Shown here: positions 47,460 through 63,242 of the stretch, one piece after another
Numbering within the stretch: the stretch's first letter is position 1
Layout: each line of letters starts with the position of its first letter
Source: Rhodopseudomonas faecalis
Lineage (GTDB): Bacteria; Pseudomonadota; Alphaproteobacteria; Rhizobiales; Xanthobacteraceae
Direction of reading: 5' to 3'
Length of the DNA stretch: 64,000 nucleotides
Assembly (NCBI RefSeq): GCF_003217325.1
Contig: NZ_QJTI01000010.1
Span: 87,164 to 151,163 of the forward strand
The notes under the pieces: generated by a model
What the model was told of the DNA's origin: nothing
The model's input: only the letters and a program-made list of their open reading frames with translations
The model's database searches: none
Position numbers and translations under genes: made by a program

Positions 47460-47485
<26 letters not shown>
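45884..47485 (+). CDS. bchB: Light-independent protochlorophyllide reductase subunit B
   Basis: BchB is the NifK-like DPOR partner of BchN. Asp36 in [12 protein letters not shown] is the unusual aspartate ligand of the shared cluster. [20 protein letters not shown] follows. [18 protein letters not shown] and [20 protein letters not shown] mark the substrate region. The C-terminal domain ([23 protein letters not shown]_red type) is joined by a linker rich in Thr and Val ([16 protein letters not shown]). I chose the ATG at 45884. The end overlaps bchH by 26 bases. Length is 533 aa. Confidence 0.96.
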
Positions 47486-52143
<4,658 letters not shown>

Positions 52144-52144
<1 letters not shown>

Positions 52145-52845
52145 TGTCCGTGGGCAGCTACACACAGCGGCGAGGTGAGCTCGAAACTTACTTCGACCGG
52201 ACCGCCGCTGATAATTGGGCGCGTCTGACCTCGGACGCGCCGGTGAGCGGTATTCGTGCGACGGTTCGTGCCGGCCGCGACGAAATGCGCAACACGTTGC
52301 TGTCGTGGCTGCCGGCCGACATGACCGGCACCCGGCTGCTCGACGCCGGCTGCGGCACCTGCGCGCTGACCTTCGAGGCGGCGCGCCGTGGTGCGCAGGT
52401 GCTGGCGATCGACCTGTCGCCGACCCTGGTGCAGGTGGCGCGCGAGCGGCTGCCGGAAGACATCGACCCGGCGCTGATCGATTTCCGCTCCGGCGACATG
52501 CTCGATCCGGAACTCGGCCGCTTCGACTTCGTGGTGGCGATGGATTCGCTGATCCACTACCTCGCCGAAGACATTTGCCGCATTCTGGCGACGCTGGCCT
52601 CGCGTACCGAACGCTCGATGGCGGTGACCTTTGCGCCGAAGACCCCGGCGCTGGCGCTGATGCACTTCGTCGGCGGGTTCTTCCCGCGCGGCGACCGTGC
52701 GCCGGCGATCGAGCCGGTGGCAGCCAAGAAATTGCTGAAGCTGGTGGCCGCTGATCCGGCGCTGCAGTCGTGGCAGCCGGGCCGCACCCATCGGGTCAGC
52801 CGTGGTTTCTACACGTCTCAAGCGTTGGAGATTGTGCCGCGATGA
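52144..52845 (+). CDS. bchM: Magnesium protoporphyrin IX methyltransferase
   Basis: BchM transfers a methyl group from S-adenosylmethionine to the C13 propionate of Mg-protoporphyrin IX. The 233-aa product has the SAM motif LLDAGCGTCALTFEAARRGA, VLAIDLSPTLVQVARERL and FVVAMDSLIHY. FDRTAADNWARL near the N-terminus is typical. I chose the ATG at 52144, which overlaps the bchL stop. It precedes lhaA with an ATGA overlap. Confidence 0.96.
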
Positions 52846-54275
52846 AGCAGGCGGTTGCCAGTGCTGCAAAGGGCTGGATGCGGATTGGAAGCCGCTTCCT
52901 GCCGTTTGCCGATGCTGCAACCAAGGAGCTTCCGCTCGGCCGTCTGATGCGGCTGTCGCTGTTCCAGGTGTCAGTCGGCGCGTCGATCGTGCTGCTCAAC
53001 GGCACGCTCAACCGCGTGATGATCGTCGAGCTCGGCGTCTCGACCCTTTTGGTGTCGCTGATGGTGTCGCTGCCGCTGCTGGTGGCGCCGTTCCGCGTGC
53101 TGATCGGCTTCAAGTCCGACAACCACCGCTCGGTGCTCGGTTGGCGCCGCGTGCCCTATATCTGGATGGGTACGCTGCTGCAGTTCGGCGGCTATGCCAT
53201 CATGCCGTTCGCGCTGCTGGTGCTGTCGGGCCAGGGCGCTTATCCCGCCGTGTATGGCCAGATCGGCGCCGCGCTGGCGTTCCTGATGGTTGGCGCCGGC
53301 CTGCACACCACCCAGACCGCGGGCCTCGCCCTTGCTACCGATCTCGCGCCGGAAGAGTCCCGGCCGCGCGTGGTGGCGTTTCTGTACGTGATGCTGCTGA
53401 TCGGCATGGTCGGCAGCGCGATGATTTTCAGCGAGCTGCTCACCGATTTCAGCGAAATGAAGCTGATCCAGGTGATCCAGGGCGTCGCCGTGGCGCAGTT
53501 CGCGCTCAACGTGATCGCGCTGTGGAAGCAGGAAGCGCGCAATCCGTCGCTGACCTCGGCCAAGGGCGAGCGTCCGAAGTTTGCGCAGGCCTGGTCGCAG
53601 TTCCGGCTGTCCGGTGGCAGCACGAGGATGCTGGTTGCGGTCGGTCTCGGCACGCTGGCGTTTTCGATGCAGGACATTCTGCTCGAGCCCTATGGCGCCG
53701 AAGTGCTGCATCTGACGGTCGGCCAGACCACGGCGCTGACCGCGTTCTTCGCGCTCGGCACGCTCGCAGGGTTCGGCATCGCCGCCCGCGCGCTCGGACG
53801 CCGTGCCGATCCTTATCGTCTTGCAGGTTTTGGCGCGTTGGCGGGTGTATTCGCGTTTGCCATCGTGCTGTTCGCCGCGCCCGTGCAATCGGCGCTGCTG
53901 TTCCGGATCGGCACTGCGCTGGTCGGGTTCGGCGGTGGTCTGTTCGCGGCCGGTACGCTGACCGCCGCAATGGCGCTTGCCAAAGATGGCCAGAGCGGTC
54001 TCGCGCTCGGAGCGTGGAGCGCCGTTCAGGCGACTGCGGCGGGCGGCGGAATTGCGCTTGGTGGCGGCATCCGTGACTTGGTGTCGTCGCTGGCGTCCAA
54101 CGGAATGTTCGGCAGTACTCTTGCGAGTCCGTCGACTGGATACAGTGCGGTCTATCAAATCGAGATCGTGCTGCTGTTCGCTACTCTGGTTGCGATCGGC
54201 CCTCTCGTGCGCAAAGCACGCGGGAGCAGTTCACAACCGTCTCCCCGATTCGGCTTAGCCGAATTCCCAGGTTAA
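52842..54275 (+). CDS. lhaA: LH1 assembly protein LhaA (PucC family)
   Basis: LhaA is a twelve-helix protein required for efficient LH1 assembly. It may bring bacteriochlorophyll to the alpha/beta polypeptides. The 477-aa chain shows FQVSVGASIVLLNGTLNRVM, FRVLIGFKSDNHRSVLGWRR and AFSMQDILLEPYGAEVL, matching PucC/LhaA. It lies between bchM and puhA, the standard place for lhaA. It shares its family with the bchG-linked gene at 37.6 kb. Confidence 0.94.
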   Translation: MKQAVASAAKGWMRIGSRFLPFADAATKELPLGRLMRLSLFQVSVGASIVLLNGTLNRVMIVELGVSTLLVSLMVSLPLLVAPFRVLIGFKSDNHRSVLGWRRVPYIWMGTLLQFGGYAIMPFALLVLSGQGAYPAVYGQIGAALAFLMVGAGLHTTQTAGLALATDLAPEESRPRVVAFLYVMLLIGMVGSAMIFSELLTDFSEMKLIQVIQGVAVAQFALNVIALWKQEARNPSLTSAKGERPKFAQAWSQFRLSGGSTRMLVAVGLGTLAFSMQDILLEPYGAEVLHLTVGQTTALTAFFALGTLAGFGIAARALGRRADPYRLAGFGALAGVFAFAIVLFAAPVQSALLFRIGTALVGFGGGLFAAGTLTAAMALAKDGQSGLALGAWSAVQATAAGGGIALGGGIRDLVSSLASNGMFGSTLASPSTGYSAVYQIEIVLLFATLVAIGPLVRKARGSSSQPSPRFGLAEFPG

Positions 54276-54294
54276 CCAAAAGCGAGGTCGTTCC

Positions 54295-55062
54295 ATGCAA
54301 CCCGGTGCTTATATGGACGTAGCACAAGTTACGCTCTACGTTTTCTGGATCTTCTTCGCGGCGCTGATCTTCTATCTCCGCCGCGAAGACAAGCGCGAGG
54401 GCTATCCGCTGGTTTCGGATGCCGGTGGTCGCCGCCCGGTTTATGGCATTCCTACTCCGCCGGAAGACAAAACCTTCCTGCTGCGTGGCGGCAAGACCGT
54501 CGTGGCTCCGGCCCGTCAGAACGACCGTGGCGACGCCCCGGTGGCTCCGACCGCTCCGTGGCCGGGTGCTCCGTACGTCCCGACTGGCAACCCGTATGTC
54601 GACGGCGTCGGCCCGGGCTCCTATGCCAACCGTGAAGACGTTCCGGAACTGACCCTGGACGACCAGCCGATCATCGTTCCGCTGCGCGTTGCCAAGGGCA
54701 TCACCCTGGATCCGCGCGATCCGGATCCGCGTGGCATGAAGGTCGTCGGTTGCGACGGTCAGGTCGGCGGCACCGTGGTGGAAGCCTGGGTAGACCGTGC
54801 CGAAGCGCTGATCCGTTACCTCGAAGTCGAGGTGAAGGGCGCCCGTGGCACCAAGCGCATCCTGCTGCCGCTGCCGTTCGCTCTCGTGAACCGTCCGAAG
54901 GGCTACGTTTCGGTCGACGCGATCCGCGGTGCGCAGTTCGCTGACGCCCCGACCACTGCGAAGGCTGACCAGGTCACCAAGCGTGAAGAAGATCGCATCG
55001 TCGGCTTCTTCGGTGCTGGTACCCTGTACGCCACCCCGGAACGTTCGGAGTCGATCGTATGA
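54295..55062 (+). CDS. puhA: Photosynthetic reaction centre H subunit
   Basis: PuhA caps the cytoplasmic face of the reaction centre and channels protons to QB. The 255-aa product has one N-terminal membrane helix (AQVTLYVFWIFFAALIFYL), then YLRREDKREGYPLVSD. The cytoplasmic PRC-barrel includes GYVSVDAIRGAQFADAP and YATPERSESIV at the end. It starts 19 bp after lhaA with AGCGAGG upstream. The stop overlaps puhB by 4 bases. Confidence 0.98.
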   Translation: MQPGAYMDVAQVTLYVFWIFFAALIFYLRREDKREGYPLVSDAGGRRPVYGIPTPPEDKTFLLRGGKTVVAPARQNDRGDAPVAPTAPWPGAPYVPTGNPYVDGVGPGSYANREDVPELTLDDQPIIVPLRVAKGITLDPRDPDPRGMKVVGCDGQVGGTVVEAWVDRAEALIRYLEVEVKGARGTKRILLPLPFALVNRPKGYVSVDAIRGAQFADAPTTAKADQVTKREEDRIVGFFGAGTLYATPERSESIV

Positions 55063-55721
55063 CGCAAGACCGTAACCAGCTTCATGAACTTCCCGCTCCG
55101 TTGCCGGAGGGGGAGCGCGTGATCTGGCAGGGCAGGCCGTCTCTTAAAGGCCTCGCCCTACGGTCGTTCCATGTCAGGGAGGCCGGCATTTATGTCGGCC
55201 TTCTCCTGGCCTGGAAAGGTTGGTCGACCTGGTCCGCGGGCGCACCTGCTGCTGACATCGCTGTGGCAATCGCGTGGGTGCTGATTCTCAGCGCGGGCGG
55301 CATCGGCCTGCTGGTGCTGTTGGCTTGGCAGTTTCGCCGGGCGAGCTGCTACACGCTGACCAACAAGCGCATTCTGTTTCAGTTCGGCGCGGCTTTGCCG
55401 ATGTCGATGAATATTCCGCTCACCAAGATTGCCAATGTCGATCTCAAGCTCCGTGGTGACGGCAGCGGGGATATCGCGATCAAGGTGATCGATACCAAAC
55501 GAGTTCCGTTCGTCATGCTGTGGCCGCACATCCGGCCGTGGCGCCTGACGTCCCCCGAGCCGTCGATGGTCTCAGTGCCAGATGCGACTTCGGTCGCGGC
55601 GACGCTCACCGAAGCCTTGGCTGCGGTGCAGGCCTCGCAAGCTGAGCAGGTCGTTCAAGGCCCGAGCGACGATCCTTCCATCGATACGCTCGGAAACCCG
55701 CCCGCACCCGTCCCAGTCTGA
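55059..55721 (+). CDS. puhB: Photosynthetic complex assembly protein PuhB
   Basis: PuhB supports reaction-centre assembly. The 220-aa product has a hydrophilic N-terminus (LPEGERVIWQGRPSLKGLAL) and two or three membrane segments. A bPH-type domain follows (YTLTNKRILFQFGAALPMSM then IANVDLKLRGDGSGDIAIKV). The overlap with puhA (ATGA) and the following puhC match the Rhodobacter order. Confidence 0.93.
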   Translation: MTQDRNQLHELPAPLPEGERVIWQGRPSLKGLALRSFHVREAGIYVGLLLAWKGWSTWSAGAPAADIAVAIAWVLILSAGGIGLLVLLAWQFRRASCYTLTNKRILFQFGAALPMSMNIPLTKIANVDLKLRGDGSGDIAIKVIDTKRVPFVMLWPHIRPWRLTSPEPSMVSVPDATSVAATLTEALAAVQASQAEQVVQGPSDDPSIDTLGNPPAPVPV

Positions 55722-55735
55722 CCCGGAGGTCCCCG

Positions 55736-56203
55736 ATGAAAGAAGCCGCCCACAACCACGAAATCTACATTCCGAAGGGCGCGCTGATTGCCGCCGGGGC
55801 TCTTGTGGTTTTCGCGCTGGTGGCGGTCGCAGCTTCCCGGCTGACCGGCGTGGGGCAGGTCAAGATGAATCCCCCGCCCGTGGTGCACAGCGTCGATCTG
55901 CGTTTTGAAGACGCGGCCGACGGCTCCGTGCTGGTCTATTCCGCTGCCGACAACAAACTGGTCGATTCGCTGGCTCCGGGCAGCAGCGGCTTTGTTCGTG
56001 TTGTGATGCGCGGCATGGCGCGTGAGCGCCGCCTCGCCGATGTTGGCAAGCAGCCGCCGTTCCGTCTGGCCCGCCATGAAAACGGTCAGCTCACGCTCAC
56101 CGATACCGCCAATAACAAGGTCATTGATCTCAACGCCTTTGGCGCGACTAACCAGGCGGCGTTCGCCCGCCTCATCGATAAAACAAAGGACGGCTCGAAA
56201 TGA
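55736..56203 (+). CDS. puhC: Photosynthetic complex assembly protein PuhC
   Basis: PuhC helps form or organise the RC-LH1 complex. The 155-aa product has an N-terminal anchor (ALIAAGALVVFALVAVAASR, residues about 15-34). A periplasmic domain of about 120 residues follows, with DLRFEDAADGSVLVYSAADN and DTANNKVIDLNAFGATNQAA. GGAGGT precedes the ATG by 6 bases. The stop overlaps the next small gene by 4 bases. Confidence 0.9.
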   Translation: MKEAAHNHEIYIPKGALIAAGALVVFALVAVAASRLTGVGQVKMNPPPVVHSVDLRFEDAADGSVLVYSAADNKLVDSLAPGSSGFVRVVMRGMARERRLADVGKQPPFRLARHENGQLTLTDTANNKVIDLNAFGATNQAAFARLIDKTKDGSK

Positions 56204-56496
56204 GCCCGTTCGGGAAACGTTCAAGCTTCGAAGTACCTTGCACGGTCGACATCGAACAGACCGCCGACAGTTTCCATGCCCACGTCATTCTTGACGGGGA
56301 CATCGAAATCCGTCCCGGCGACGAAGTCACCGTGCACGATGCGCCGACCGATATCGCATTCGGTGAGCGCGTCGTGGTGCGCCGCATGGCGACCGTGGTG
56401 CGCGCCGGTCTGATCGACCGGCTTCGCGCCCGCCTGCAAGGCTACCTGGAATTGACCGAGCTGTATGAAGTCAGTTTCTCGAACGGGAGGGTTTGA
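56200..56496 (+). CDS. Conserved-position hypothetical protein between puhC and acsF (98 aa)
   Basis: I do not recognise a named family. The 98-aa product is soluble. It has a beta-rich central part ([20 protein letters not shown], then [20 protein letters not shown]) and ends with helical [20 protein letters not shown]. Charged and hydrophobic residues alternate as in a small barrel. It overlaps puhC (ATGA) and acsF (TGATG), so it is translated with them. A role in cyclase function or in complex assembly is inference from that coupling only. Confidence 0.8.
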   Translation: MSPFGKRSSFEVPCTVDIEQTADSFHAHVILDGDIEIRPGDEVTVHDAPTDIAFGERVVVRRMATVVRAGLIDRLRARLQGYLELTELYEVSFSNGRV

Positions 56497-57599
56497 TGAT
56501 TCCCATGGAAGGCGGAAGTCAGGCCGAGTTACGGCCGAGTTCGCGTCCAGCAATCAAGGGCAGCGTCGATAGCCTCAATATCGCGAAAGAGGACACGATC
56601 CTCACGCCGCGCTTCTACACCACCGACTACGATGCGATGGACCGGCTCGATGTCAGCCTGGTGCGCGCCGAGTGGAATGCGATGATGAAGGAGCTGCGCG
56701 CCGACCATAACAAGTCGCATTTCAAGAAGCAGGACGAGTTCAACTACGATCTGGACCAGCTGCCGCCTGAACTGCGCAAGGAGTTCAAGGATTTTCTTGT
56801 CTCTTCGCTGACCGCTGAGTTTTCCGGCTGCGTGCTGTATTCCGAGATTAAGAAGCGGATCAAAAACAAAGAGATCCAGGAGCTGTTCGGCATGCTCAGC
56901 CGCGATGAGGCCCGGCATGCCGGCTTCATCAACGAGATCCTCAAGGATCACGGCATCGGCGTCGACCTCAGCTTCCTGACCAAGGTCAAGAAGTACACCT
57001 ACTTCAAGCCGAAATTCATCTTCTACGCGACCTATCTGTCCGAGAAGATCGGTTATGCGCGCTACATCACCATCTATCGTCAGATGGAGCGCCATCCGGA
57101 ACGTCAGTTCCATCCGATCTTTCGCTGGTTCGAGCGCTGGTGCAACGACGAGTTTCGGCATGGCGAAGCGTTCGCGCTGCTGATGCGCGCTGATCCGTCG
57201 CTGCTGCGCGGCTTCAATAAGCTCTGGATCCGCTTCTTCCTGCTCGCAGTGTTCGCTACAATGTATGTGCGTGACCACATGCGACCGGCCTTCCATCAGG
57301 CTCTCGGCATCGATGCGTCCGACTACGATCTGCAGGTGTTCCGGATCACCACCGAAATCTCTCGGCAAGTGTTCCCGGTGACCCTCAACATCGATGATCC
57401 GCGTTTCATGGCCGGGCTCGATCGGCTGTATCGGATCGCGGTGAAGATCGAGGATAGTCGCATCCAGGGCGGTGTGATGGGAGCGGTCAAGCGTCCGCTG
57501 CTGGCGGCGCGTGCGGCGCTCACTTTCGCCCGGCTGTACTTGCTGCCGGCCAAACGCAACGAATTGCCTCGCGAGATCGGTCTGCGACCGGCTTGGTGA
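56496..57599 (+). CDS. acsF: Mg-protoporphyrin IX monomethyl ester cyclase, aerobic (AcsF)
   Basis: AcsF forms ring E of protochlorophyllide using O2 and a di-iron site. The 367-aa product has the ferritin-like iron-binding motifs [34 protein letters not shown] and [34 protein letters not shown] is near the N-terminus. The start shares bases with the previous stop (TGATG), and GGGAGG precedes it. No anaerobic bchE is seen in the window, though it could lie elsewhere. Confidence 0.95.
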   Translation: MIPMEGGSQAELRPSSRPAIKGSVDSLNIAKEDTILTPRFYTTDYDAMDRLDVSLVRAEWNAMMKELRADHNKSHFKKQDEFNYDLDQLPPELRKEFKDFLVSSLTAEFSGCVLYSEIKKRIKNKEIQELFGMLSRDEARHAGFINEILKDHGIGVDLSFLTKVKKYTYFKPKFIFYATYLSEKIGYARYITIYRQMERHPERQFHPIFRWFERWCNDEFRHGEAFALLMRADPSLLRGFNKLWIRFFLLAVFATMYVRDHMRPAFHQALGIDASDYDLQVFRITTEISRQVFPVTLNIDDPRFMAGLDRLYRIAVKIEDSRIQGGVMGAVKRPLLAARAALTFARLYLLPAKRNELPREIGLRPAW

Positions 57600-57612
57600 G
57601 GGGAGTGATGAC

Positions 57613-58689
57613 ATGGCCCTATATCTTGGTCCACCGATCTATGCGGCGTTCGTATGGTGGTTCAGCACTGGGGCCGTGCTGCTGCTGATCGGCAGCGTCA
57701 GCCAATCGCGCAGCCTGCGGCTGGTGTTTGCCGGCGGGCTGCTGACCATTGCGCTGTGCGGCCTGTCGGTCACCGCCAATGACAGCAGCGTCGCGGCGGC
57801 CTACATGGCCTTCACCTGCATCATCTGTCTGTGGGGCGCGCAGGAAATCGCGTTCCTGTCGGGCTGGCTGACCGGGCCGCGCCCGGAACCGTGCCCGCCC
57901 GATGCGCAGGGCTTTATCCGCTTTGCCTATGCGGTGCAGGCGATTCTCTATCACGAGCTGTCGCTGCTGGTGTGCGGCGCGCTGGTGATCGCCTTGACCT
58001 GGAACGCCGACAATCAGGTCGGGCTGTGGACTTATGCCGCGCTGTATGTGCTGCGGCAGAGCGCTAAGCTCAATCTGTTCCTGGGCGTGCCGGTCACCAA
58101 TGCTGAGCTGATGCCCGACAGCGTTCAGTTCCTGAAAACCTACTTCGCCCGCAAGCCGGTCAGTGCGTTTTTCCCACTGTCGGTGACGCTGGCGACTGCC
58201 GTGCTCGTCATCATGATTCAACGGATCGTCGAAGTCGCTGCGACGCCGTCAGATGTTGTGGGATTGACGCTGGTTTCGACACTGTTCGCACTCGGTGTCG
58301 TCGAACATTGGTTTATGCTGCTTCCGCTTCCCGCTTTGACGCTTTGGAGCTGGGGCATGCGTTCAGGTCTGCCGCCGGAGAACACCACCATGGAACCGAA
58401 TCTTTCCGCAGATAACAGCACAGTCACGCAAGTTCAGCGTGCGACGCCCGAGATCGTCGAACCGATGCCTGCTGCAGCTGACGTGCGGCCGGCCGGGCAA
58501 CCGCAGCTCGTCGTGGTGCAAAACACCCGCCAGGACGATGTGCCGGTGAAAAAGAGCAACTGTGCGCGCCAGCGTCTCGAAGACCAGTTCCGGCAGACCT
58601 TCCTGCAGCAGCATCCGCGCAGCGAGCTGGCGACCGCGGCACGGCTCGGCATCAACGAGCCGACCACGGTCAACAGCCGGGGCTCGTAA
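57613..58689 (+). CDS. puhE: Photosynthetic complex assembly protein PuhE with long C-terminal tail
   Basis: PuhE (DUF3623) is a multi-pass protein of the puh operon that affects bacteriochlorophyll production and complex levels. About seven hydrophobic segments occupy the first 260 residues, starting MALYLGPPIYAAFVWWFSTG. AYAVQAILYHELSLLVCGAL, LRQSAKLNLFLGVP and VVEHWFMLLPLPALTLWSWG are family-like. From about residue 270 a tail of nearly 90 residues, hydrophilic and Gln/Pro/Val rich, is extra compared with typical forms. It starts 13 bp after acsF and ends the superoperon. Confidence 0.88.
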   Translation: MALYLGPPIYAAFVWWFSTGAVLLLIGSVSQSRSLRLVFAGGLLTIALCGLSVTANDSSVAAAYMAFTCIICLWGAQEIAFLSGWLTGPRPEPCPPDAQGFIRFAYAVQAILYHELSLLVCGALVIALTWNADNQVGLWTYAALYVLRQSAKLNLFLGVPVTNAELMPDSVQFLKTYFARKPVSAFFPLSVTLATAVLVIMIQRIVEVAATPSDVVGLTLVSTLFALGVVEHWFMLLPLPALTLWSWGMRSGLPPENTTMEPNLSADNSTVTQVQRATPEIVEPMPAAADVRPAGQPQLVVVQNTRQDDVPVKKSNCARQRLEDQFRQTFLQQHPRSELATAARLGINEPTTVNSRGS

Positions 58690-59307
58690 CCCTCGCGGGG
58701 CCGCCATAGTCATCGCGCTGCCAAGTTGCGATGACGGCGCCGTCCCTTCGCGAAGCTTGGCCGCGACACGCGCCATGCGGCGCGCGTGTCCGGCACCGCA
58801 ATCGGCGCGATCGCGCTGCGGTTTGGTGATCTCACACCGGTGATCTCACACCGCAGCGATTTTTTGAGACGGTCAGCCTCGGCCAACCGCCGCTGATAGC
58901 GTGCCGGCCTGACGGCGACACGATCGCTTCCCCACCATCGGCATGCTTGGGTGCACGGTCCGCGGCAGGACCGTTGTGGCCCAAGCTTCGCGGCAAGCTT
59001 GGCGGCCTTTGTGGCGCGCTCGCGCTGCTCTCATCGGCAGAGCACATGCTGCAGGCGAGTTCGGCGTGCTCAATCGCTTCTCATTCGAGAACATCCCGCG
59101 CATCTGAAGCCGTTGCAGGCAAGCGCCGCATCGGAGGGGTGATGGCGCTTCCGCAGAGCAGACTCTTTCCCTCCCCCTTGCGGGGAGGGTGGCCGGCCGT
59201 AAGGCCGGTCGGGTGGGGGTATCAATTCGCGCGCTTACGACTGCACATGATAACGACAGCCGACCACCGAGTTGACGATCGTGCTGCCCGGCCTGGCTCG
59301 ACCGGCC
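58690..59307. other. Gene-poor interval between puhE and cbbR
   Basis: No convincing gene is visible. A perfect 14-bp tandem repeat (GGTGATCTCACACC) lies at 58825-58852, and the palindromic repeat at 59169-59220. Short frames on both strands lack a ribosome binding site and family features. The interval separates photosynthesis genes from the carbon-fixation operon. Confidence 0.5.
59169..59220 (+). repeat. Double-hairpin palindromic repeat
   Basis: CCCTCCCCCTTGCGGGGAGGG is followed by a second palindrome (GGCCGGCCGTAAGGCCGG) and GTGGGGGT. Near-identical copies in reverse orientation occur at 63426-63477 and 63673-63724. A related variant lies at about 63347-63400. Confidence 0.8.
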
Positions 59308-60270
59308 TCAACCCCGCTTGGCCTTCTCCGCGGGGCGCTGCGTGCGGCCGCGCGGTTTGGGCAAAAATTGCGAGCCGCTGACGCTGAGAAAATCCAGCAT
59401 GGCGCGCGCCGGCGGCAGCAGCACCTTGTCCTTGCGGGCCACCACGAACCATTGCCGCACCACCGGCAGCCCGACCACATCGAGAATCACCAGCCTTCGT
59501 TCGTCGAGTTCAGTGGCCACGGTGTGCGCCGAGATGAACGAGATGCCGAGCCCGGCGATCACCGCCTGTTTGATGGTCTCGTTGCTGCTCATCTCCATGC
59601 CGATCTCCGGCTGAATGCCGGCCGACTCGAACAGCTGCTCCATCAGGCTGCGGGTGCCTGATCCCGGCTCGCGGGTCAGGAAGGTTTCCTCGGCGAGCTT
59701 GCTGACCGGAATGCGCTGCTTTTTGGCAAAGGGATGCGCGGTTGGTGCGATGATGACATGCGGGTGGTCGCCGATCAGGTGCACGATCATGTCCATATCG
59801 ACCGGCGGCCGGCCCATGATCGCGATGTCGAGATCGTAATTGCGCAGCGCGTTGCCCATGTCCTGGCGATTGCCGATCGAGAGCTGCACCTTCACCTTCG
59901 GGTGCATCTTCTGAAACGCGGATATGGCGTAGGGCACGAAATATTTTGCGGTCGAAACCGCGCCGATCGAGATCCGGCCCGCGGTCTTGCCGGCAATCAT
60001 GTCGAGCGACGCTTCGCAGGCGCCGAGTGCGGCTTCGACGCGCTCGCTGAGCGCCAACACCTCGCGTCCGGCATCGGTCAGTAGCATGCCCTCGGTGGTG
60101 CGCTGGATCAGCGGCAGCCCGGCCAGTTCCTGCAGATTGCGCAGCTGCAGCGTCACCGCCGGTTGGGTGAGATGCAGCTTGTTGGCGGCGGCGGTGATGC
60201 TGCCATTGGCCGCCAGCGCGGCCAGCGCGCGCAATTGCCGGATCGAGACGGAACGGAACTGTTTGGCCAT
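59308..60270 (-). CDS. cbbR: LysR-type regulator CbbR
   Basis: CbbR activates Calvin-cycle genes in response to metabolites such as RuBP. The 320-aa product has an N-terminal winged helix-turn-helix (QLRALAALAANGSITAAANK then LHLTQPAVTLQLRNLQELAG). A ligand-binding domain follows with ISIGAVSTAKYFVPYAISAF. The tail is basic (KPRGRTQRP). I chose the ATG at 60270 (MAKQFRSVSIRQ). A longer frame to 60312 would run over the inverted repeat. It diverges from cbbL across the operator. Confidence 0.94.
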   Translation of the reverse strand: MAKQFRSVSIRQLRALAALAANGSITAAANKLHLTQPAVTLQLRNLQELAGLPLIQRTTEGMLLTDAGREVLALSERVEAALGACEASLDMIAGKTAGRISIGAVSTAKYFVPYAISAFQKMHPKVKVQLSIGNRQDMGNALRNYDLDIAIMGRPPVDMDMIVHLIGDHPHVIIAPTAHPFAKKQRIPVSKLAEETFLTREPGSGTRSLMEQLFESAGIQPEIGMEMSSNETIKQAVIAGLGISFISAHTVATELDERRLVILDVVGLPVVRQWFVVARKDKVLLPPARAMLDFLSVSGSQFLPKPRGRTQRPAEKAKRG

Positions 60271-61885
<1,615 letters not shown>

Positions 61886-61896
61886 GGAGCCGCACC

Positions 61897-62322
61897 ATGC
61901 GTATGACCCAAGGTTGTTTCTCGTATCTGCCAGACCTCACCGACGAGCAGATCACCAAGCAGATCCAATACGCGCTGTCGAAGGGCTGGGCGGTGAATAT
62001 CGAGTTCACCGACGATCCGCATCCCCGCAACACCTATTGGGAGATGTGGGGCGTGCCGATGTTCGATCTGCAGGACGCCGCCGGCGTGATGATGGAGCTG
62101 AACGAATGCCGCAAGGTGTATGGCGATCGCTATATCCGGCTGTCGGCGTTCGACTCTAGCCATGGTTGGGAGTCGCTGCGGCTGTCGTTCATCGTCAACC
62201 GTCCCAAGGATGAGCCGGGCTTCCGCCTGGGTCGTCAGGAGATCGGCGGCCGGTCGCTCCGCTACACCACCGCGTCCTACGCGGTCGATCGTCCCGAGGG
62301 CACCCGCTACGGTGGCTCATGA
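61897..62322 (+). CDS. cbbS: RuBisCO small subunit, form IC
   Basis: CbbS completes the L8S8 enzyme. The 141-aa product starts [40 protein letters not shown] and [20 protein letters not shown] are characteristic. The C-terminal extension ([19 protein letters not shown]) forms the beta hairpin found in red-type small subunits. The stop overlaps cbbX by 4 bases (ATGA). Confidence 0.97.
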   Translation: MRMTQGCFSYLPDLTDEQITKQIQYALSKGWAVNIEFTDDPHPRNTYWEMWGVPMFDLQDAAGVMMELNECRKVYGDRYIRLSAFDSSHGWESLRLSFIVNRPKDEPGFRLGRQEIGGRSLRYTTASYAVDRPEGTRYGGS

Positions 62323-63242
62323 CGGAGCAAGTCGCACCGGACACTGTGACCGCGGCTGAGGCCGCGGTCGATCTCCGCAAGGAGTTTGCCGAGGTCGGCA
62401 TCGGCGAGGTGCTCGATCAGCTCGACCGCGAGCTGATCGGCCTCAAGCCGGTGAAGACGCGAATTCGCGAGATCGCCTCGCTGCTGCTGATCGAGCGGCT
62501 GCGCAAGCGCATGGGCCTGACCACTGAAACGCCGACGCTGCACATGTCGTTCACCGGCAATCCCGGCACCGGCAAGACCACGGTCGCGCTGCGCATGGCG
62601 TCGATCCTGCACAAGCTCGGCTTCGTGCGCCGCGGCCATGTGGTATCGGTGACGCGCGACGAACTGGTCGGGCAATATATCGGCCACACCGCGCCCAAGA
62701 CCAAGGAGGTGCTGAAAAAGGCGATGGGCGGCGTGCTGTTCATCGACGAAGCCTATTATCTCTATCGTCCGGAGAACGAGCGCGACTACGGCCAGGAAGC
62801 GATCGAGATTCTGCTGCAGGTGATGGAAAACCAGCGCGACGACCTGGTGGTGATCCTCGCCGGCTATGGCGATCGCATGGATCGGTTCTTCCAGAGCAAT
62901 CCCGGCTTTCGCTCGCGGATCGCCCATCACATCGACTTCCCCGATTATAACGACGACGAGCTGCTGGCGATCGCCGAATTGATGCTGCACGACATGAACT
63001 ACAAGTTCGATGCCGAGGCGCGTTCGGCGTTCGAGCGTTACATCGCTCTCCGCAAAACCCAGCCGCTATTCTCCAACGCCCGCTCGGTGCGCAATGCGCT
63101 TGATCGCATTCGGCTGCGGCAGGCCAATCGCCTGGTGTCCGATCTCGACCGGGTGCTCAGCGCCGACGACATCATGACGCTCGACGCCGCGGATGTGCTG
63201 GCGAGCCGGGTGTTTGAGAAAGGACCGGGCGGGGCAGGGTGA
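62319..63242 (+). CDS. cbbX: Red-type RuBisCO activase CbbX
   Basis: CbbX is an AAA+ ATPase that pulls the C-terminus of red-type CbbL to release inhibitory sugar phosphates. The 307-aa product has Walker [15 protein letters not shown] (residues 80-93), Walker [17 protein letters not shown] and the arginine region [17 protein letters not shown]. It overlaps cbbS. It matches form IC RuBisCO, which needs CbbX rather than the green-type activase. Confidence 0.97.
   Translation: MTEQVAPDTVTAAEAAVDLRKEFAEVGIGEVLDQLDRELIGLKPVKTRIREIASLLLIERLRKRMGLTTETPTLHMSFTGNPGTGKTTVALRMASILHKLGFVRRGHVVSVTRDELVGQYIGHTAPKTKEVLKKAMGGVLFIDEAYYLYRPENERDYGQEAIEILLQVMENQRDDLVVILAGYGDRMDRFFQSNPGFRSRIAHHIDFPDYNDDELLAIAELMLHDMNYKFDAEARSAFERYIALRKTQPLFSNARSVRNALDRIRLRQANRLVSDLDRVLSADDIMTLDAADVLASRVFEKGPGGAG

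Noticed and set aside
58873..59103. 76-codon minus-strand frame between puhE and cbbR
   Set aside because: It has Arg/Ala/Pro-rich text, no ribosome binding site, and no motif. It may be a decayed fragment but cannot be supported.
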